Assembly (NCBI RefSeq): GCF_048771995.1
Contig: NC_133063.1
Span: 10,274,063 to 10,338,062 of the forward strand
Reading direction: 5' to 3'
Source: Taeniopygia guttata
Taxonomy: Eukaryota > Chordata > Aves > Passeriformes > Estrildidae
DNA length: 64,000 nt
Part shown: piece by piece, positions 44,248-57,079 of the stretch
How positions within the stretch are numbered: the stretch's first letter is position 1
How the letters are laid out: every line of letters begins with the position of its first letter
Program-made: the position numbers and the translations under genes
Notes under the pieces: model-generated
Database searches by the model: none
The model's input: the letters and a program-made list of their open reading frames with translations, nothing else
What the model was told of the DNA's origin: nothing

Positions 44248-45590
44248 CAGAATCATAGAATGCTTTGGGATTTCAGGGATACTAAAGACCAGCTAGTTGC
44301 AACCCCTGTGCCGTGGACAGGGCCACCTTGTCCAAGGTTGTCCAAGCACTGTCCAACCTGGCCTTGAACACTCCTAGGGAAGGGACAGATGCAGCTTCTT
44401 TAGGCAGGCTATGCAAGTGCTTCAGCACCCTCACAATCAAGAATTTCTTCCTAACATCTAATCTAACCCTGTCTTCTCTCAGTTTGAAGCCATTTCCCCT
44501 TCTATCACTATAGATCTTTGTAGTGTCCCTGTCCAGCCCTCTTGTAGCCCCTTTAGGTACTGGAAAGGGCTGTAAGGTCTCCCAGAGCCTTATCTTCTCC
44601 AAACTGAACAAGCCCAGTTCTCTTGCCTGTCCCTCATAGCATAGGCATTCCATCCATCTGATCATCTTGGTGGCCTCCTCGGCACTTACTCTAATAGGTC
44701 CGTGTCCTTCCTATGCTGGGAGGACACAGAGCTGGATGTAATGTTCCGGGTGGTGTCTCACAGAGCAGAGTGAAGACACACCTGCTGCCCACGTTGCTGG
44801 TGATGCAGCTCAGGACACAGTTGGCTTTCTGAGCTGTAACCCCAGCTTTGTTGAAGCTGTTGAGGTTCCTGTGGGCCAACTTGTTGAGCTTGTCCAGGTC
44901 CCTCTTGATGGCATTACACTCCTCATATATGCCTCCTGCTCAGCATGGTGTCAAAGCCAGGGACCTTGTAAGACTAGAAAACTGGACAGGACAAACACAG
45001 ATCAGGCCAATGTGGTCAATCAAACGTTCTCCGTTTATTAGTTAGAAGATGGCAGTTTATATACACTTCAATATAGTTTACGGTTTACAAAGGCACTCTC
45101 ATTGGCAAGCTAACATTGTCTTTGTCTTAAGGTGGACTAAACTCCAAACTATAAACCTATACTAATTCACACCCAGAAAGGTGTGCGTCACATCCACACC
45201 TTAATATAATTTCTAACTGTGCCACAAGCTCTTTTTCTTACTGCGTTATACGCTTTCAAGTTCTCACAAGGCCCATATCTGAGGCCTAGGCTGGAGTAGC
45301 TCAAATCTCATTCCAGACATAAATCATGCCCTCTCTCTCTCAGAAATTCTGCAACATGGTGTCACCCCCAATTTTGCTGAGGGTGCACTAGATCCCTCTG
45401 TCTTATGTCCTTGGCAAAGATGGCACCTGTTCCAGTATGGGCCCCCAAGAAACACCACTTTTCTCTGAGGCCCATAGGGACATTAAGCCATTGACTACTA
45501 CCATCTAGATATGCCAGTCCAACCAATTCCACTTCCATTGAATAGTTCCATCAAACCCACTTCTCTCCCATTTAGAGCAAAGGATGTTGT
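44248..45590 (-). mobile_element. CR1 LINE 3' region, minus strand, interrupted by a solo LTR
   Basis: On the plus strand the antisense of the CR1 3' end is clear: CCCAGAATCATAGAATGCTT at the left, then CAACCTGGCCTTGAACACTC, AAGAATTTCTTCCTAACATC, and further right TGCTGAGGGTGCACTAGATC and TTAAGCCATTGACTAC. The element is therefore minus-oriented with its 3' end at 44248. A 406-bp LTR (44949-45354) splits it. No open reverse-transcriptase frame remains. Confidence 0.85.
44949..45354 (-). mobile_element. Solo LTR (406 bp) inside CR1
   Basis: Flanked by a perfect CATGG duplication (44944-44948 and 45355-45359). The CR1 sequence continues uninterrupted across the site. AATAAA is on the minus strand near 45034-45040. 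The LTR ends are not perfect TG/CA as read, so edges may be off by a base or two. Confidence 0.8.
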
Positions 45591-45599
45591 GGGGAATAT

Positions 45600-48500
45600 T
45601 GCCCCAGATCTGTAGCTTTTCCCTTATCCATGAGTGTGTTCACTCCATCACAGAAGACCACTACCACTTCACCTGGATGAGTGTCTGCTGGTTGGCCCCT
45701 TCGTCCTCCTGAGAGAATTTTTTTGCCACCCAGGTTCTTGTGGGCTGAGTCATTCTCAGAAGGCATCTCATGAGACGTTTGTGAGGTATACAGCACACAC
45801 TAGGTCTGGGAGCCAGCACAGGAACATGCAGCAGGACAGCAACTGCCTGTTCAGTCACTGAGCTTGCTGCTTGCTGCGAGGAAGTGGCAAATCTGCAACT
45901 TCCCCACTGTGCTCCATCAGCCAACCTTTTCTCTGGTCAGAATGAGCTGTCCTAGACACTGTATGAATATGATAAACAAAAAGGCAATGAGCTAAATGTT
46001 ATTACTTCTCCTTCCTCCTTCAACTGTCTGTATTAACTTCTTTCTGCTCTCCAACAAACTGATCACCCAAAATACAAACTTAATGTGTCCAAAAACAGTT
46101 TACAAAGTTTTAAAGAACAACACTTCTATTTTTTGCTGGGTTTTGGGGTTTTCTTGGTTGATTGGTTGGTTTTGGTTTTCTTGTTTAGTTTTTTGAAACA
46201 TATCTGCAAAATGTATAATTAACATCCTTAGGAAGAGTGCTTCTGGTACTACCTCCTCTTCCACTCCCCAGTTTGATGCACATTTCCTTTTCCTCCTGCC
46301 CTCTTTTTATAGTGGTCTACACTAACATAGATCAGAGTGCATCTACGTTAATGCAGATTATAGCACATTCTACATTAATGCATAGGTCTTTTCCCTTCCA
46401 CTGATTGAATGAACTCTAACTGGTTGTACCTTCAGGCTGTACCAGTCCTCTGACTGCATATCATCAAACTGTACATTTTGCATTAATGTCTTAGGCAGAA
46501 ATTGTGCTAGGCACTAAGAGTTTTCCTCTTCTCATGTGATGAATGCCTGGTCAGTCTTTCACTTCTGATACCTCTGGTAGCACATCCCAGTGTTTGTTCA
46601 AAAGCTTTTCAATCACCACAGCTGCAGCAGGATTTCCTGTATGAGGAGGTACTGTGGAAATGGCCCTGGAGTCCTGGGGGCTCTTGGCTGATCGTGGAGC
46701 ACGATGTGCAGAGAAAGGCAAACTCCAAAAAATAATGACCTGAAAGAATAGATATTCAACTGGGGAGTCAGATCCACAACCTGGCTCCATTCACAGAGGT
46801 CTTTGCCAAACCATTCTAAACTCATTTCCACATGAGAAGGATGGGTCTTTGGGTGTATCTCTTCCACTTCCTTTGTTCTCCACTTTCACTGGAAGCAGAG
46901 AATTAGAACAACAAGAAAAAATACAAAATCTACCTTTTCTGATAAAAGAAACCCAACAACAAAAGAAGTCTTTTGCTCTGCTTCAATGTTCTCCCTTTCT
47001 AGGCTGCAATTTTTTTTTTTAAGCTCACAATTCAACTGGACCAGGTGGACAGTATAAATTAGAGCTCAACTGGTGTTTTTCAGTAAATGCATGCTTGGGT
47101 TTATATCTGAGAATTGGTGTAAAGGGAGATGATTACTACAAAAGCTATTCTCAAACTTTAGAGAGAGTTGGGTAGTTGAGTAGGTGGGTAGGTAGGTAGC
47201 TAGATATCTGGACAGATGAATTGACAGACATAAAAAGCTGCCTTTATGTAACATACAAATTTAATACAATTTTGTATTAACCCTAGGATGCTTGGCCATT
47301 AGAAATGTAAAGAAAATAAATACATATGTTAGTTGTATATGTAATTTACAGGATACAATGGCTAGACCTAAAAGGAAATAGCATAAAAATTGGACAATAC
47401 CATCTCAGTTGCCCTTCATCATGAAGGAAAATTAGCAGTATTTAATCAAATAAACCATATTTCAGGAAAGCCCCCACACCTTTGATAAGGAGGACCAGGA
47501 GAGAGAATTAATGCGCTATGCAGCTAAGAGTGCTTACTGAAGTAATGATAAATTGACTCCCTGTTGGAGACTCTGAAATGGATTTTCATCTTGCCAGCCT
47601 TGTGGAACAAGATTCATCACTTGAAAGAACAGCAATGGTAGCAGCAAAGTCAATAGCATGTGACAGATGTGTATTGAAGCAATGATTTAAGAAGTTCGGT
47701 GTATAAAATGAATTATTAGGCTCAAAATGGGTTCAAAAGTCCTTGCATTTCATCACTCTGTAGGAATGTAAGACAATGGGAAAAAAAAAATTCCTTGTTT
47801 CAAGTAAGTAAGAGGGATTTTTTTCCTTGGAGTTTCGTGCATGCAACCCCATGTGCACTGGAATATTGTCTAAGCTGAAAATAACTGCAAATGATTCTGT
47901 GAAGGCAGAACTTCCTTAGAGATCTTGCCACTTTCATGGTCTTTTGAATTGCAATAACCAAAACAGAAGTATAAAAATTCTTCATCTGACCTTTGATGAC
48001 TGTAAACAATCAGAGTCTCTGATAAAATAAGGCAGAGTCACTGGTCATGCTAACGAGGTATCAGCAGTTTGGCTTTGAGCCTTGTAGTATCTGTTTCTCC
48101 ACACAACTGGACTTGCTGCTGTTGGCAATCAACATGTTGGAAGTGGTTAACACAAGTAGATTGAGATACTACTCACCACTTGCCCTACCAGACTAGCAGG
48201 AAATACATAATTTATCCTCCAGGCTTTCATATCCTCAGGGTATATATCCGTATTTTGTTAGAAATTGCTGGAAGATCAAATTTAAACCACATTTTGTTAT
48301 TTATTTAGTAGTGTAAAGAAGGAAAAGAAGATCACAAAATATTGGGGAGAAAATACCTGTAAGCCATAAAAAAGAATCTGACACAGATCTGTCTAGCATT
48401 GCTAGATTAGCTTTCCTTATTCACTAGAAGAAAACTGTAATCCAACATCATGCTCTGTAGAATGTCAGTAGAATGTTCCCTGAGAAAACTGATTACAACT

Positions 48501-49470
48501 TGTTCATCTGTAAATAAGAAGTTAAAAAGGAACATTTTTCTCTTTTGCCAGTTTTACTTGCTGGTAGTATCCTTCTCTCTTACATATACAAGTGGTACAG
48601 AGTATTAAAGAATAAAAAATCCAAAATAAATATGTCTTGTGTCTTTTCCAGGGCTATTCTAGGCGTGCCTAGTGAAATATTTATTTGCTTTTTGTTAATT
48701 AGTAAATGACTCTTAATTTTCTGTGTCACATGCAATATCACATTAACACAAGCTCTCTCAGCGTGCCCTTTTTCTTACATGTGAATATAAACAACAGATA
48801 CCAACTCAGTGTTGCCAGGTGTGGATATTTATCATGGTACAAACACAAGAAGGACAGTTAAATCCAATGCCCATCTGCTAGGACATTTAGATACAAAGAG
48901 AGCTACCAAGCTGCAGCCTACTACAGAAAAGGTAATGGAGTGAGCATTCAAATGTTCACATTGAATGTTCACATTTGACATGTTTAGCATATCAAACACA
49001 TGCTAAGACAATGTGTAGAACTGTGATTGTATTCAGTAGACAGACAAGGGCTTGTGCAGGCATACTTTATAGCATGGCACAAAGGCAAGAGCTGCTCATC
49101 ACCCTGAATGAATCCCTTGATATTCCTCACTCCAGGATATGGCAGTATTGAATTATTTGCATTGGAAAATACCCTTAAGATCAAATCCAACTGTAAACCA
49201 AAAACCTTGTTATAAGTGCAAATCCAATTATTTAAAGTTTCCTGCAGGGTGAGGAAAGGTATTGCTTTCCCAGGTGCTGCAGAAATGCATAAACCAAGAA
49301 TGATTCCTGACAACAAAACAATGAAGGAAATATCTAGCAATGAGTGCGATCCAGCAGGGGTCTAACCTGGGATGTTTCCTGTTTAACTTGTGAGCAATGG
49401 GCAAAGCAAAGAAGAACCACCGTGACACTTGCAGATGATGGTAAACTAGGGAAGAGGAGGAGGAGAAGAA
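45600..49470. other. Noncoding AT-rich stretch
   Basis: No gene, RNA or clear mobile element was recognised. Only short frames without splice or protein context are present. A short GTAG/GGTA-type simple repeat lies at 47165-47210, and T-rich runs occur near 46130-46200 and 47011. Confidence 0.5.
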
Positions 49471-49476
49471 GGAGGC

Positions 49477-49993
49477 TGAAGCGAGCCTCGGTCACTCCGA
49501 CTGAGTCGGGGGCTTCGGGCACGCGATGTTGGTAATAAAGAGACGAGTCTTCCACCAGGCGAGAGTCTCTCAGGCGGCTTTATTCTGAGGGCTTAGGTGA
49601 GGGAAGGCGAGGGAGGTGAAGGGACGCAGCCACTCAGAGGGCGAGCCAGCTCTGAGAGCCCCGAACCAGGGCGGGGCAGGGTTTATAACTGTAACAGGGA
49701 AGGAGGGTCAGAGTACAGAGCATCCAACCGGGTGAGGGTATGAGGGTGGACTCAAGCAGGAGTGACACGGCAACAGCCAACTGGGATAGAGGGAAGGAGT
49801 GGTTTCGGGGGAAGAACCAATGGGGGTACAAAGAACCGAGAACTTTCCCGAACAAAGGGAAGGAGTACAAAATGATTGACGTAAACTAGGGGAAGGGAGA
49901 ACAGATAACTGACAACACGGGAGGTGGGAAAACTACACATCTGTGGCCTCCCATGGCAATGCAGGGAGGTCACCAACCACACCCCCTCCCACA
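49477..49993 (-). mobile_element. Solo LTR (517 bp) with 6-bp target duplication
   Basis: Flanked by a perfect GGAGGC duplication (49471-49476 and 49994-49999). On the minus strand it starts TGTGGGAGGGGGTGTGG, has TATAAA near 49683 and AATAAA near 49582, and ends GCTTCA. This is the organisation of a complete LTR without internal sequence. It is probably of the same ERVK-like class as the nested LTR at 43 kb. Confidence 0.85.
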
Positions 49994-50639
49994 GGAGGCT
50001 GTCATTATGTACAACAGCAGGGCTGCCATCCACAGGTAGCAGAACTGGGGGGAGAATGAGCTAAAAGGAATCCTATCACATTCAGCAAGGACAAAAGGGA
50101 TTATCACTTCTGCTGCACATGTCACAGCACAAATGGATCCTGCATCCACGTCCTGATCCACAAGTCAAGATGCAAATTGGCAAAATTCAGGGAAGGCCTC
50201 CATAAGAGTGAGGCTGAGGCATTGCCTCTGATAGGTGAGGCCATGGATCCAGGACTGGTTCACTCTGGAGCAGAGGTGGCTGTAAGGTTTCTGAAAGCAC
50301 CTTGAGGCTATGGGATGGGATCATGGGCTGAGGCCATGCTCTTCACAGACGTGGCTCACAGGAGAAAAGAGAAGGTGGCATCAGCTGAAGCTACAGAGGC
50401 TTGGGCTGGAAATCAGGAAAAGCTTATTACAACATGGTGGAGTGAGAGTCCAAAGAGGTATTGCATCCTTTAACTGGTAAAGGGCCAGACAGCCTGGTCT
50501 GACCCAATGAATGGCCACACTTTGAGCAGGAGGCTGAAGGGGAGATCTTGTGAGGTGACTTGCAGCCTGAATGGTTCAGTTCTAAATTTTCCATGGCTGG
50601 TGAGCTCATCGACATCCCAGAGGTTCATTGTAGGGTCAC

Positions 50640-50810
50640 CCCACCTGTCTGAGGGACAGAGGGGTGGGGCTGGCGCGGCTCTCGCGCCACGGCCGCTGGG
50701 GCTTGGCGCTCCCCCTCGTGTGTCGCCACTGTCACCGACTGTGCGCGATGGAGGAGCTTCCCCCACTGCCATCAGCCCCGCCCCGGCTGACCTCGAGGTT
50801 TCAGGCCCTT
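50640..50810. other. Small GC-rich patch
   Basis: A CpG-rich stretch with GGGGCGGGGC on the minus strand (50777-50786) and several CpGs. It could be the promoter of an old LTR or a minor CpG island. No exon was recognised beside it. Confidence 0.35.
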
Positions 50811-50849
50811 GAGTGATTTACTAAAATATGAATATTGATCTAATATTGA

Positions 50850-51482
50850 TATCCGACTGAGACGGACAAAAACTCTCTAACAGTTTAAAGCTAAAAAGTG
50901 TATGTTTATTAGAATGGCTGGGCAGTATGTGGGATAATTCCCTAATGTGCACTGCAAAAATCACAGGTATTACAAAGCCTTTTTATTTACAGAAGTCTTG
51001 AATACACAAAATATGAATGCATATTCATATTCCTGTCACTTCCTCTGCTCCGCTTCGTATGCTAACTGGCAAAAAGGCTATTAAGCATGCGTAGTTTTGT
51101 TCCCTGAAATGAGTCAGGGGTCCATTCTGGGGAGGGGTCTCCAAAAGAAGAAGTAAAATAAGTCTTCCTTGTTCTGACCTTTCTACCCTTCCCATGCATA
51201 TATGACAAATGAACCCTTGGTTTTCTTGTGTTTAATGGATTCCTAGAGTATGGGAAGTCTGCATCTGTTTTTGTGTCCCTGAAATCTGTTTATCACATTC
51301 TGTTTCTCATGATAAGCACAGCTACCCAAACATAAAGTTGACAAGCAATGAGTTAATGGATCTGGCTACTGTTAACTATGAACAAAGTCTATTTATCTAC
51401 TTCCACTAACTCAGCAACATCTAATTTAACTATTATCTTAACTTTCCTAAGATTCTTCATTCTTCAAAATTAGTGTTTCACA
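50850..51482 (-). mobile_element. Probable LTR, minus strand
   Basis: Read on the minus strand it starts TGTGAAACACTAATTTTG and has AATAAACATAC near 50905. Its end region resembles U5 sequence. No target duplication was found, and the sequence to the right (51483-51600) may be internal ERV. The left edge is approximate. Confidence 0.4.
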
Positions 51483-51599
51483 AGGAGGTTGTTCCTTTGT
51501 CCCACCCTGAACTGGCTGCCTCTTTGGAGGCGACTCTATTCAATGGCGATCCTGGGGGGTGCACTGAGAGCTTTTCAGTGCCATCATATGCCTGAGAGG

Positions 51600-52910
51600 T
51601 AAAAGCATCTTTAGTTAAGTGCTTGTTTATTAAAAGCAAAATTTTAAAAAGAGAAGTGAATCTAAACTATCCCTCATTCTGGAGCATGAGACCATTGCTT
51701 GGGTTGGCCAGATTCAGGTGCTCATTTTCAAAGGAAAAATGCACACTGTAGATTCATGCACGTAGATGAAGTGGAAACTTTTTTGGTTATGTTTTTAATC
51801 CTAAGGCGTATTTTGAGAATTCCCACAGAAGGCAAACATTTTTGTTGAAAACCCAGGGAAATGGTTAGATGGAGTTACTAATTTTATGTCTTCTATGGAA
51901 AATACAATTTTTAAACATTTGGTTGGTACAAAGCATGCCCATATTTTATGGCACCTGACAAGTTGTGACTGTCCTTTGCTCAACCTCTGGTCCTTCTTGT
52001 ATAGAAAACTGTAAGTCTCATGTGCAGAGAGGGACATGCGAGAGGTCATTCTATTAGAGCACCAAATGCACTCTCTCCTTTTGCTTTGAACACAAAGGAA
52101 AAGAAAAAGGTTGGCTGCATCTCTTGCTGCTGCATGAGACCTGCCTATTATGTAGGCACTTGAAATGCCATGTTCGTGTATGTGTTGAAGCTACTCTTTT
52201 TTTTATTTTGTCCTCTCAGTATCCTGATGCTTTCAATTAAGTTTCTACATGGGAAATCCTCAGCTGGTGCAAACTTGCCACTAGTGTGCTGTCTGTGTTG
52301 CAATGATTAGTCATCTTCCTCTTGGCTGTCTTTCAGAAAGATGTATATTCTAGTGTATCCCTTACAAAGCTCCAGCCTGGACAAGGCTGTTCTGTTCAGT
52401 GCTGGGTAGAGAGGAGCATGTCCTTGTGCCAGCACACACAGAGGTGGCAGGACTTCCTCCTCAGTGTCCACTAAGGGAATTACCTTGCCTGCACTTCGAA
52501 CTTTACCAGTTTTGACAGCTTTTCAGCAGCGTTTCGAGAAGTGCATATTTTCCATTGTTGAAGGCTTTGGCAATTACAGCCCAGATTTCATCCTTAGGAA
52601 TAGAGGGATTAAGCGTGTCAAGGTGTCTTGGTTTTGAGTCCTCATAAGTTATGTGTATGATGAGAAGGTTATTGTTGATCCTGGATGTGAAGTGGTTAAA
52701 GATTTGCAGCTTGTTCTGTGTTGAAGAGTAGTTCAGGGACTACTTGGCCTTTGGTTTGACAGCTTCATTATTTTGATTAAAAATGTCCTTTCTTTAACTC
52801 TTGGCTCTTTCCTGACTTCTCTGGCTGTTTAGCTCCTGTATTGACGCAGCCTTTTTGCATATTTTTATACGGCTCCATCAAAAAATGCCTATTTCTATTA
52901 ATATACACAG
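51600..52910. other. Noncoding sequence before duplication copy B
   Basis: No gene was recognised. This stretch must hold whatever precedes the duplicated unit. The homology to the window start begins at 52911 only because the window begins there, so part of this stretch may also belong to the repeating unit. Confidence 0.5.
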
Positions 52911-55399
52911 GCACTGTCCTTGAAATATTTGAGTAAGAGCAGACTAAAGGTGCGGAGTGTGATCTTTTGGAACTATCCATTTCCTTTTACTCAGTGTGAT
53001 GCCCTTTTGTCTTCTGTACATTCACACGTACCAGTTTTCAAAAGCCTTCTCTTCCTTAATAGAAGGAAATCTTTCAGGCTCTAAACAATCCTTCATCTTC
53101 AAGATACTGATGGCTAGCCATTTGCAGAAGAGACTTACATTCTTTAACAAGTGATAATGAGAATATCTTTCTGTCTAAAGTTAAATTCCAGGTACTTAAC
53201 TTCAGGCCTTTACTTGCTTAGTGGAACAGAAACCTAACTAGGTTGTCTAGCTTTATAAAGTTTTTTTAATCCTATAAACTTTTGCCACGTAATAATGGAA
53301 ACATACCCGTGCAGTAAATGGTTGCCTACAAAATACATATGGAGCGAGAGAGAAGAGCTCCAAAAAGCAAGCCACATGTTATCATTTAATAATTATTAAA
53401 TTATTAATTTGTAAGTAGACCTAGTAATTGTACAAGGTGAGTGAGATTCACAGCCAGAAATTTATGGCTTATGAATGTAGTTTTGCACCACACAGACCTG
53501 TGCAGTGGTTTGAGCAAGATCTCTCAGTAACAACATACATGTAAGTCCAGTGGTAACTAGGAAGGCACCTTGATTTCTCCCTCTGGGTTTCTCCTTGTTT
53601 CTTACAGCTAGTGTCACAAGCAAGGGCAAAGCTCAGACTGCGAGGACATGTATTCTTACTTGCTGTATTCTGGGTTTTTTTTTTGATTCTGTATTTTGAT
53701 TGATAGGTATTTTGTAAGAGTTTGAGTTTCCATTTGTCAAATGTCTGAATTTAAAAGGCTGGCCATGTTAACCATGTTAACAGTGTTAATCTTGTGTTAC
53801 ATGTCCTTCCAGGGTGGGGAAGAACAGTTATTACTGTGTCCCAAAAATGATTACAAGAAAATAGCAAGTGATCATTGGGTTTGCTTCTTTTTTCTTTTTA
53901 CTTGTATTCATTCAAGAAGAATATTTTGGGTCAGTGTGTGTCTTCAGGAAGTGAGCCTGTGAACATTGTGGTGGAAGAGAGAGCTTCACTTGACAAAGCA
54001 TGAGATGTAGGAACAGTGCCCTTAAACCAAAGGACCCTGGTAAGAAGAGAGTCTACATGTTTTTGGAGATGACTGAGACAGCTACTCTGAGTCTGACTTC
54101 TACAGAAAGGGGAGATGAGAGTAGTTCATCCAAGAGCTGACGGAAGAGTTGAAGAAGCGGTTACTCACTTCACAGGGTAGTTTCTCTGTCCCAGGTAACA
54201 ATGTTAGTTAATAATTCATCTCACAATGCCCATCAGTTTCTACCATTTAAGTGAGGAGTGAGGTCTCTTTTCAGTACAGAGAATAAACAAGCTGGAGTTC
54301 TTTTCATGAAATGTGAATGTCTCTGTTCAAAGTTCTTGTGGGTGCCTTTTACAGTGCTAGTGTTGCAGCTTTTTTCAGGATACTTCAAAACCTTAAAGTT
54401 TTGAAAACTTGGAAGCATTCCTATTCTTTAAACAGAAGGCTTCAAATTTCCAAGGGAGAACCTGCCTTTTGGACCATGTTTTATAGTCTCTGGTAAAAGT
54501 AGAATTGCTAGATGTGCTGCCAGGGGAGACATAAACTAGTTCCAGTGTTGACTCAGTGTTCCCTTTGCTTCCTAGATGTCCATCTGCTGTACCTTTCCAG
54601 AAAGGCTGCTCTGCATAAGAGGAAGCTACCAAGGGAAAGCCTGTGAAAATAGACCTGGGATCCCTCTCTGTATAGTTACACTTATAGATGTATTATGTTG
54701 TTGTACTTACACAGTTAGAGGTATATGGCTATTTAGATAGATATACTGATATTTGCATGCTTAGACATAGGCCGTACAGTTATAGCAATCTGCAATAAAT
54801 TAAATTTTTTAACTGAAATTGGTATTTTTCTATTTATATGTAGTCAGCAAACTCTCTGCCCATGTCTCTCTCCTGGGCAGGATGTATCTTATCCCTGAGA
54901 GTTCAGCTGAGTCTTCCAGGGTGAGCAGGAACAGCAAAATCACTGCTGTCACTCTCTATTGTCCTTGCAGACCCTGAGGGCTGTGGACACCATGCTGGAA
55001 CCAATGGTGCTCAGATCGCCTGCCTCCAGAGTCAATGAGGAGCTGCATTAGATCTCTGAGCTCCAGCCTGTGAAAAGAGTGGACGTCACAGGGCTGTTCC
55101 TCACCCTAGGTAGGAGGGATTGCCCGCACCTGGGTAAGTGGTTCCTAGCCCAGTGCCATGCAGGCAGTGTGCCGTGGGGAGGGTGCTCAGTTCCCCTAGA
55201 GAAGCACCAGGGGCTGGCACCAAGCTCCTTTGGAGTACAGTGGCTGCAGGGGTTGGCATCTGCCTTGCAAAAGGGTTGGCCTGGAGCCTTTGCCCCAGCT
55301 CTGAGAGGGACTCTTGGAGCAAGAGCCTACCAAGACTTCACTCAAGGTCAGAGGAAGGCTTGAGGGACCATGCAAGTCTTCCCAGAAGTGGAGTCACAC

Positions 55400-56918
55400 C
55401 TGCGCATGAGCCTGTGGAGAAGCCTGGCTCCCTCCCCCTCTGCCCACAGCAGCACAGACACTCCCAACCTTTCCCAAGAGCTGCAACACAACCACAGCCA
55501 CAGCAGCATGCCCAGCACTGACACCACTGATCTGCTGACAAGAGCACCAGAGAGGTGCAAAGCACAAATTAAATACAGAGAAGGAGGAGAACTGACTCGC
55601 CAATGAGAAAACAGTAAGGAGTGGCTCTTGTACAAAGTGACAATGAGGGTATCCAATGAGGGAGGAAAGGGGAAGGAACCCCAGGCCCTCACCCAATCAC
55701 CTGACGCTCTGGATGGAAGCTTCAAGATGTAAGGGAAGGCACACCGAGTGACGGACAAGGCATCTGGGAGGAGACAGGGGAATGTCTCTGTACTTAGAGG
55801 GTGATGGACACTTGAGGAGGGATGGGAAAACTAGGGATAAACCAAAGGGGCACAGAGGGGTTCAAGGGGATAAACCATTTTAAAATCGAAATACAATGAA
55901 AATACAATAAAGTATAAAAACACAACTCCACAATCGGGTACTGCTAATACAACAGGAAAGCAGGAGCAGGGTTGAGGCCTGTCACAAAGTGGGTTAGGGT
56001 AGAATCTGCGGAGGCATGGCCAGTGCCCTCCTGGCAAGGGCACGGAAAAGAAGGGCAGATGGCAGATGGCTGGTGGCTGGCCTCTGCTCTTGAGCAGGTT
56101 CCATCTCCAGTCCTGTCCTTCTCAAGGATAGTGGGTACAGGGACGTGGCGGATGAATACGAAAACTGGAAAAGGAAGTCTGTTAAATATTGTGCAACTAA
56201 AATTTAAATTTAAATGATCATCAAATATACTGTCAATTGCCACAAAACATCGCACAGTAAATGATTTTGAATCATCACTATATGATGACTATATATCTAT
56301 ATATAGAGATATCTATACTATATCTATATATTATATCTATATCTATATATTATATACTAATAATGTATCAAATGTACATTGAAACAAAAAACCGGAGTCC
56401 ATGGGAGAGTTTAAAGTCTAGGGGACAAGATAAGGGAAAGGTTAAAATCTAAAGGACATTCTTCCAGGGCATAGCCCCAAGAAGTCCTCCTGCAGGCCCA
56501 CAGGCCTCCACAGTGGCTCACGCAGATTCAAACTGCACAAGTCTTCACTCCCACATGTTGGCCTTAGTTCTCGTGGCAGAACTTGCCTTCCCACTGGACG
56601 CTCACCTGTGCCCGAGCCTGTGGAGAAGCCCGGCTCCCTCCCCCTCTGCCCACAGCAGCACAGACACTCCCAACCTTTCCCAAGAGCTGCAACACAACCA
56701 CAGCCACAGCAGCATGCCCTGCACTGACACCACTGCTCTGCTCCATTTTGCCCCACTCTGCTCCTCTAGTCACTGCTGCCAGCCTGTCTCTCCACTAGAG
56801 GTTTTGGCCTGGAGGCACCAAGGTCAGAAGACCTTTGCCTACTTCCAGACCATGCCACAAACCCCATATATGGCTTTTCCCACATTTAAGAAACACCTGA
56901 CCATTCAGAAGCAAATTT
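55400..56918. repeat. Rearranged ERV-derived patch in copy B with two R units
   Basis: Order: R unit 1 (about 55400-55535), LTR-like sequence (55540-55920), ERV internal sequence matching 14.88-15.2 kb (55930-56225), a TA-rich microsatellite (56278-56365), then sequence matching 15270-15780 including R unit 2 (56627-56918). Copy A has a single R unit at this place, reading as the left flank of unit 1 joined to the right flank of unit 2. Confidence 0.7.
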
Positions 56919-56986
56919 AGAGCTTATGCACAGCGTGAGAACAAAGGGAAGCTTCCGGCACAGTGAAGGTTTTATGTATTATCGTA

Positions 56987-56992
56987 TTTATT
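56987..56992 (-). promoter_or_regulatory. Polyadenylation signal of gene B
   Basis: AATAAA on the minus strand, 88 bases past the gene B stop (57080-57082), matching the signal of gene A. Confidence 0.6.
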
Positions 56993-57079
56993 TACACTAT
57001 CAGTCTAAACAAACTAGAAACTACGAGCTATCAACTAGAAACTAGAAACTACAAAAAACATCAATGGCCTCTTGCAGGG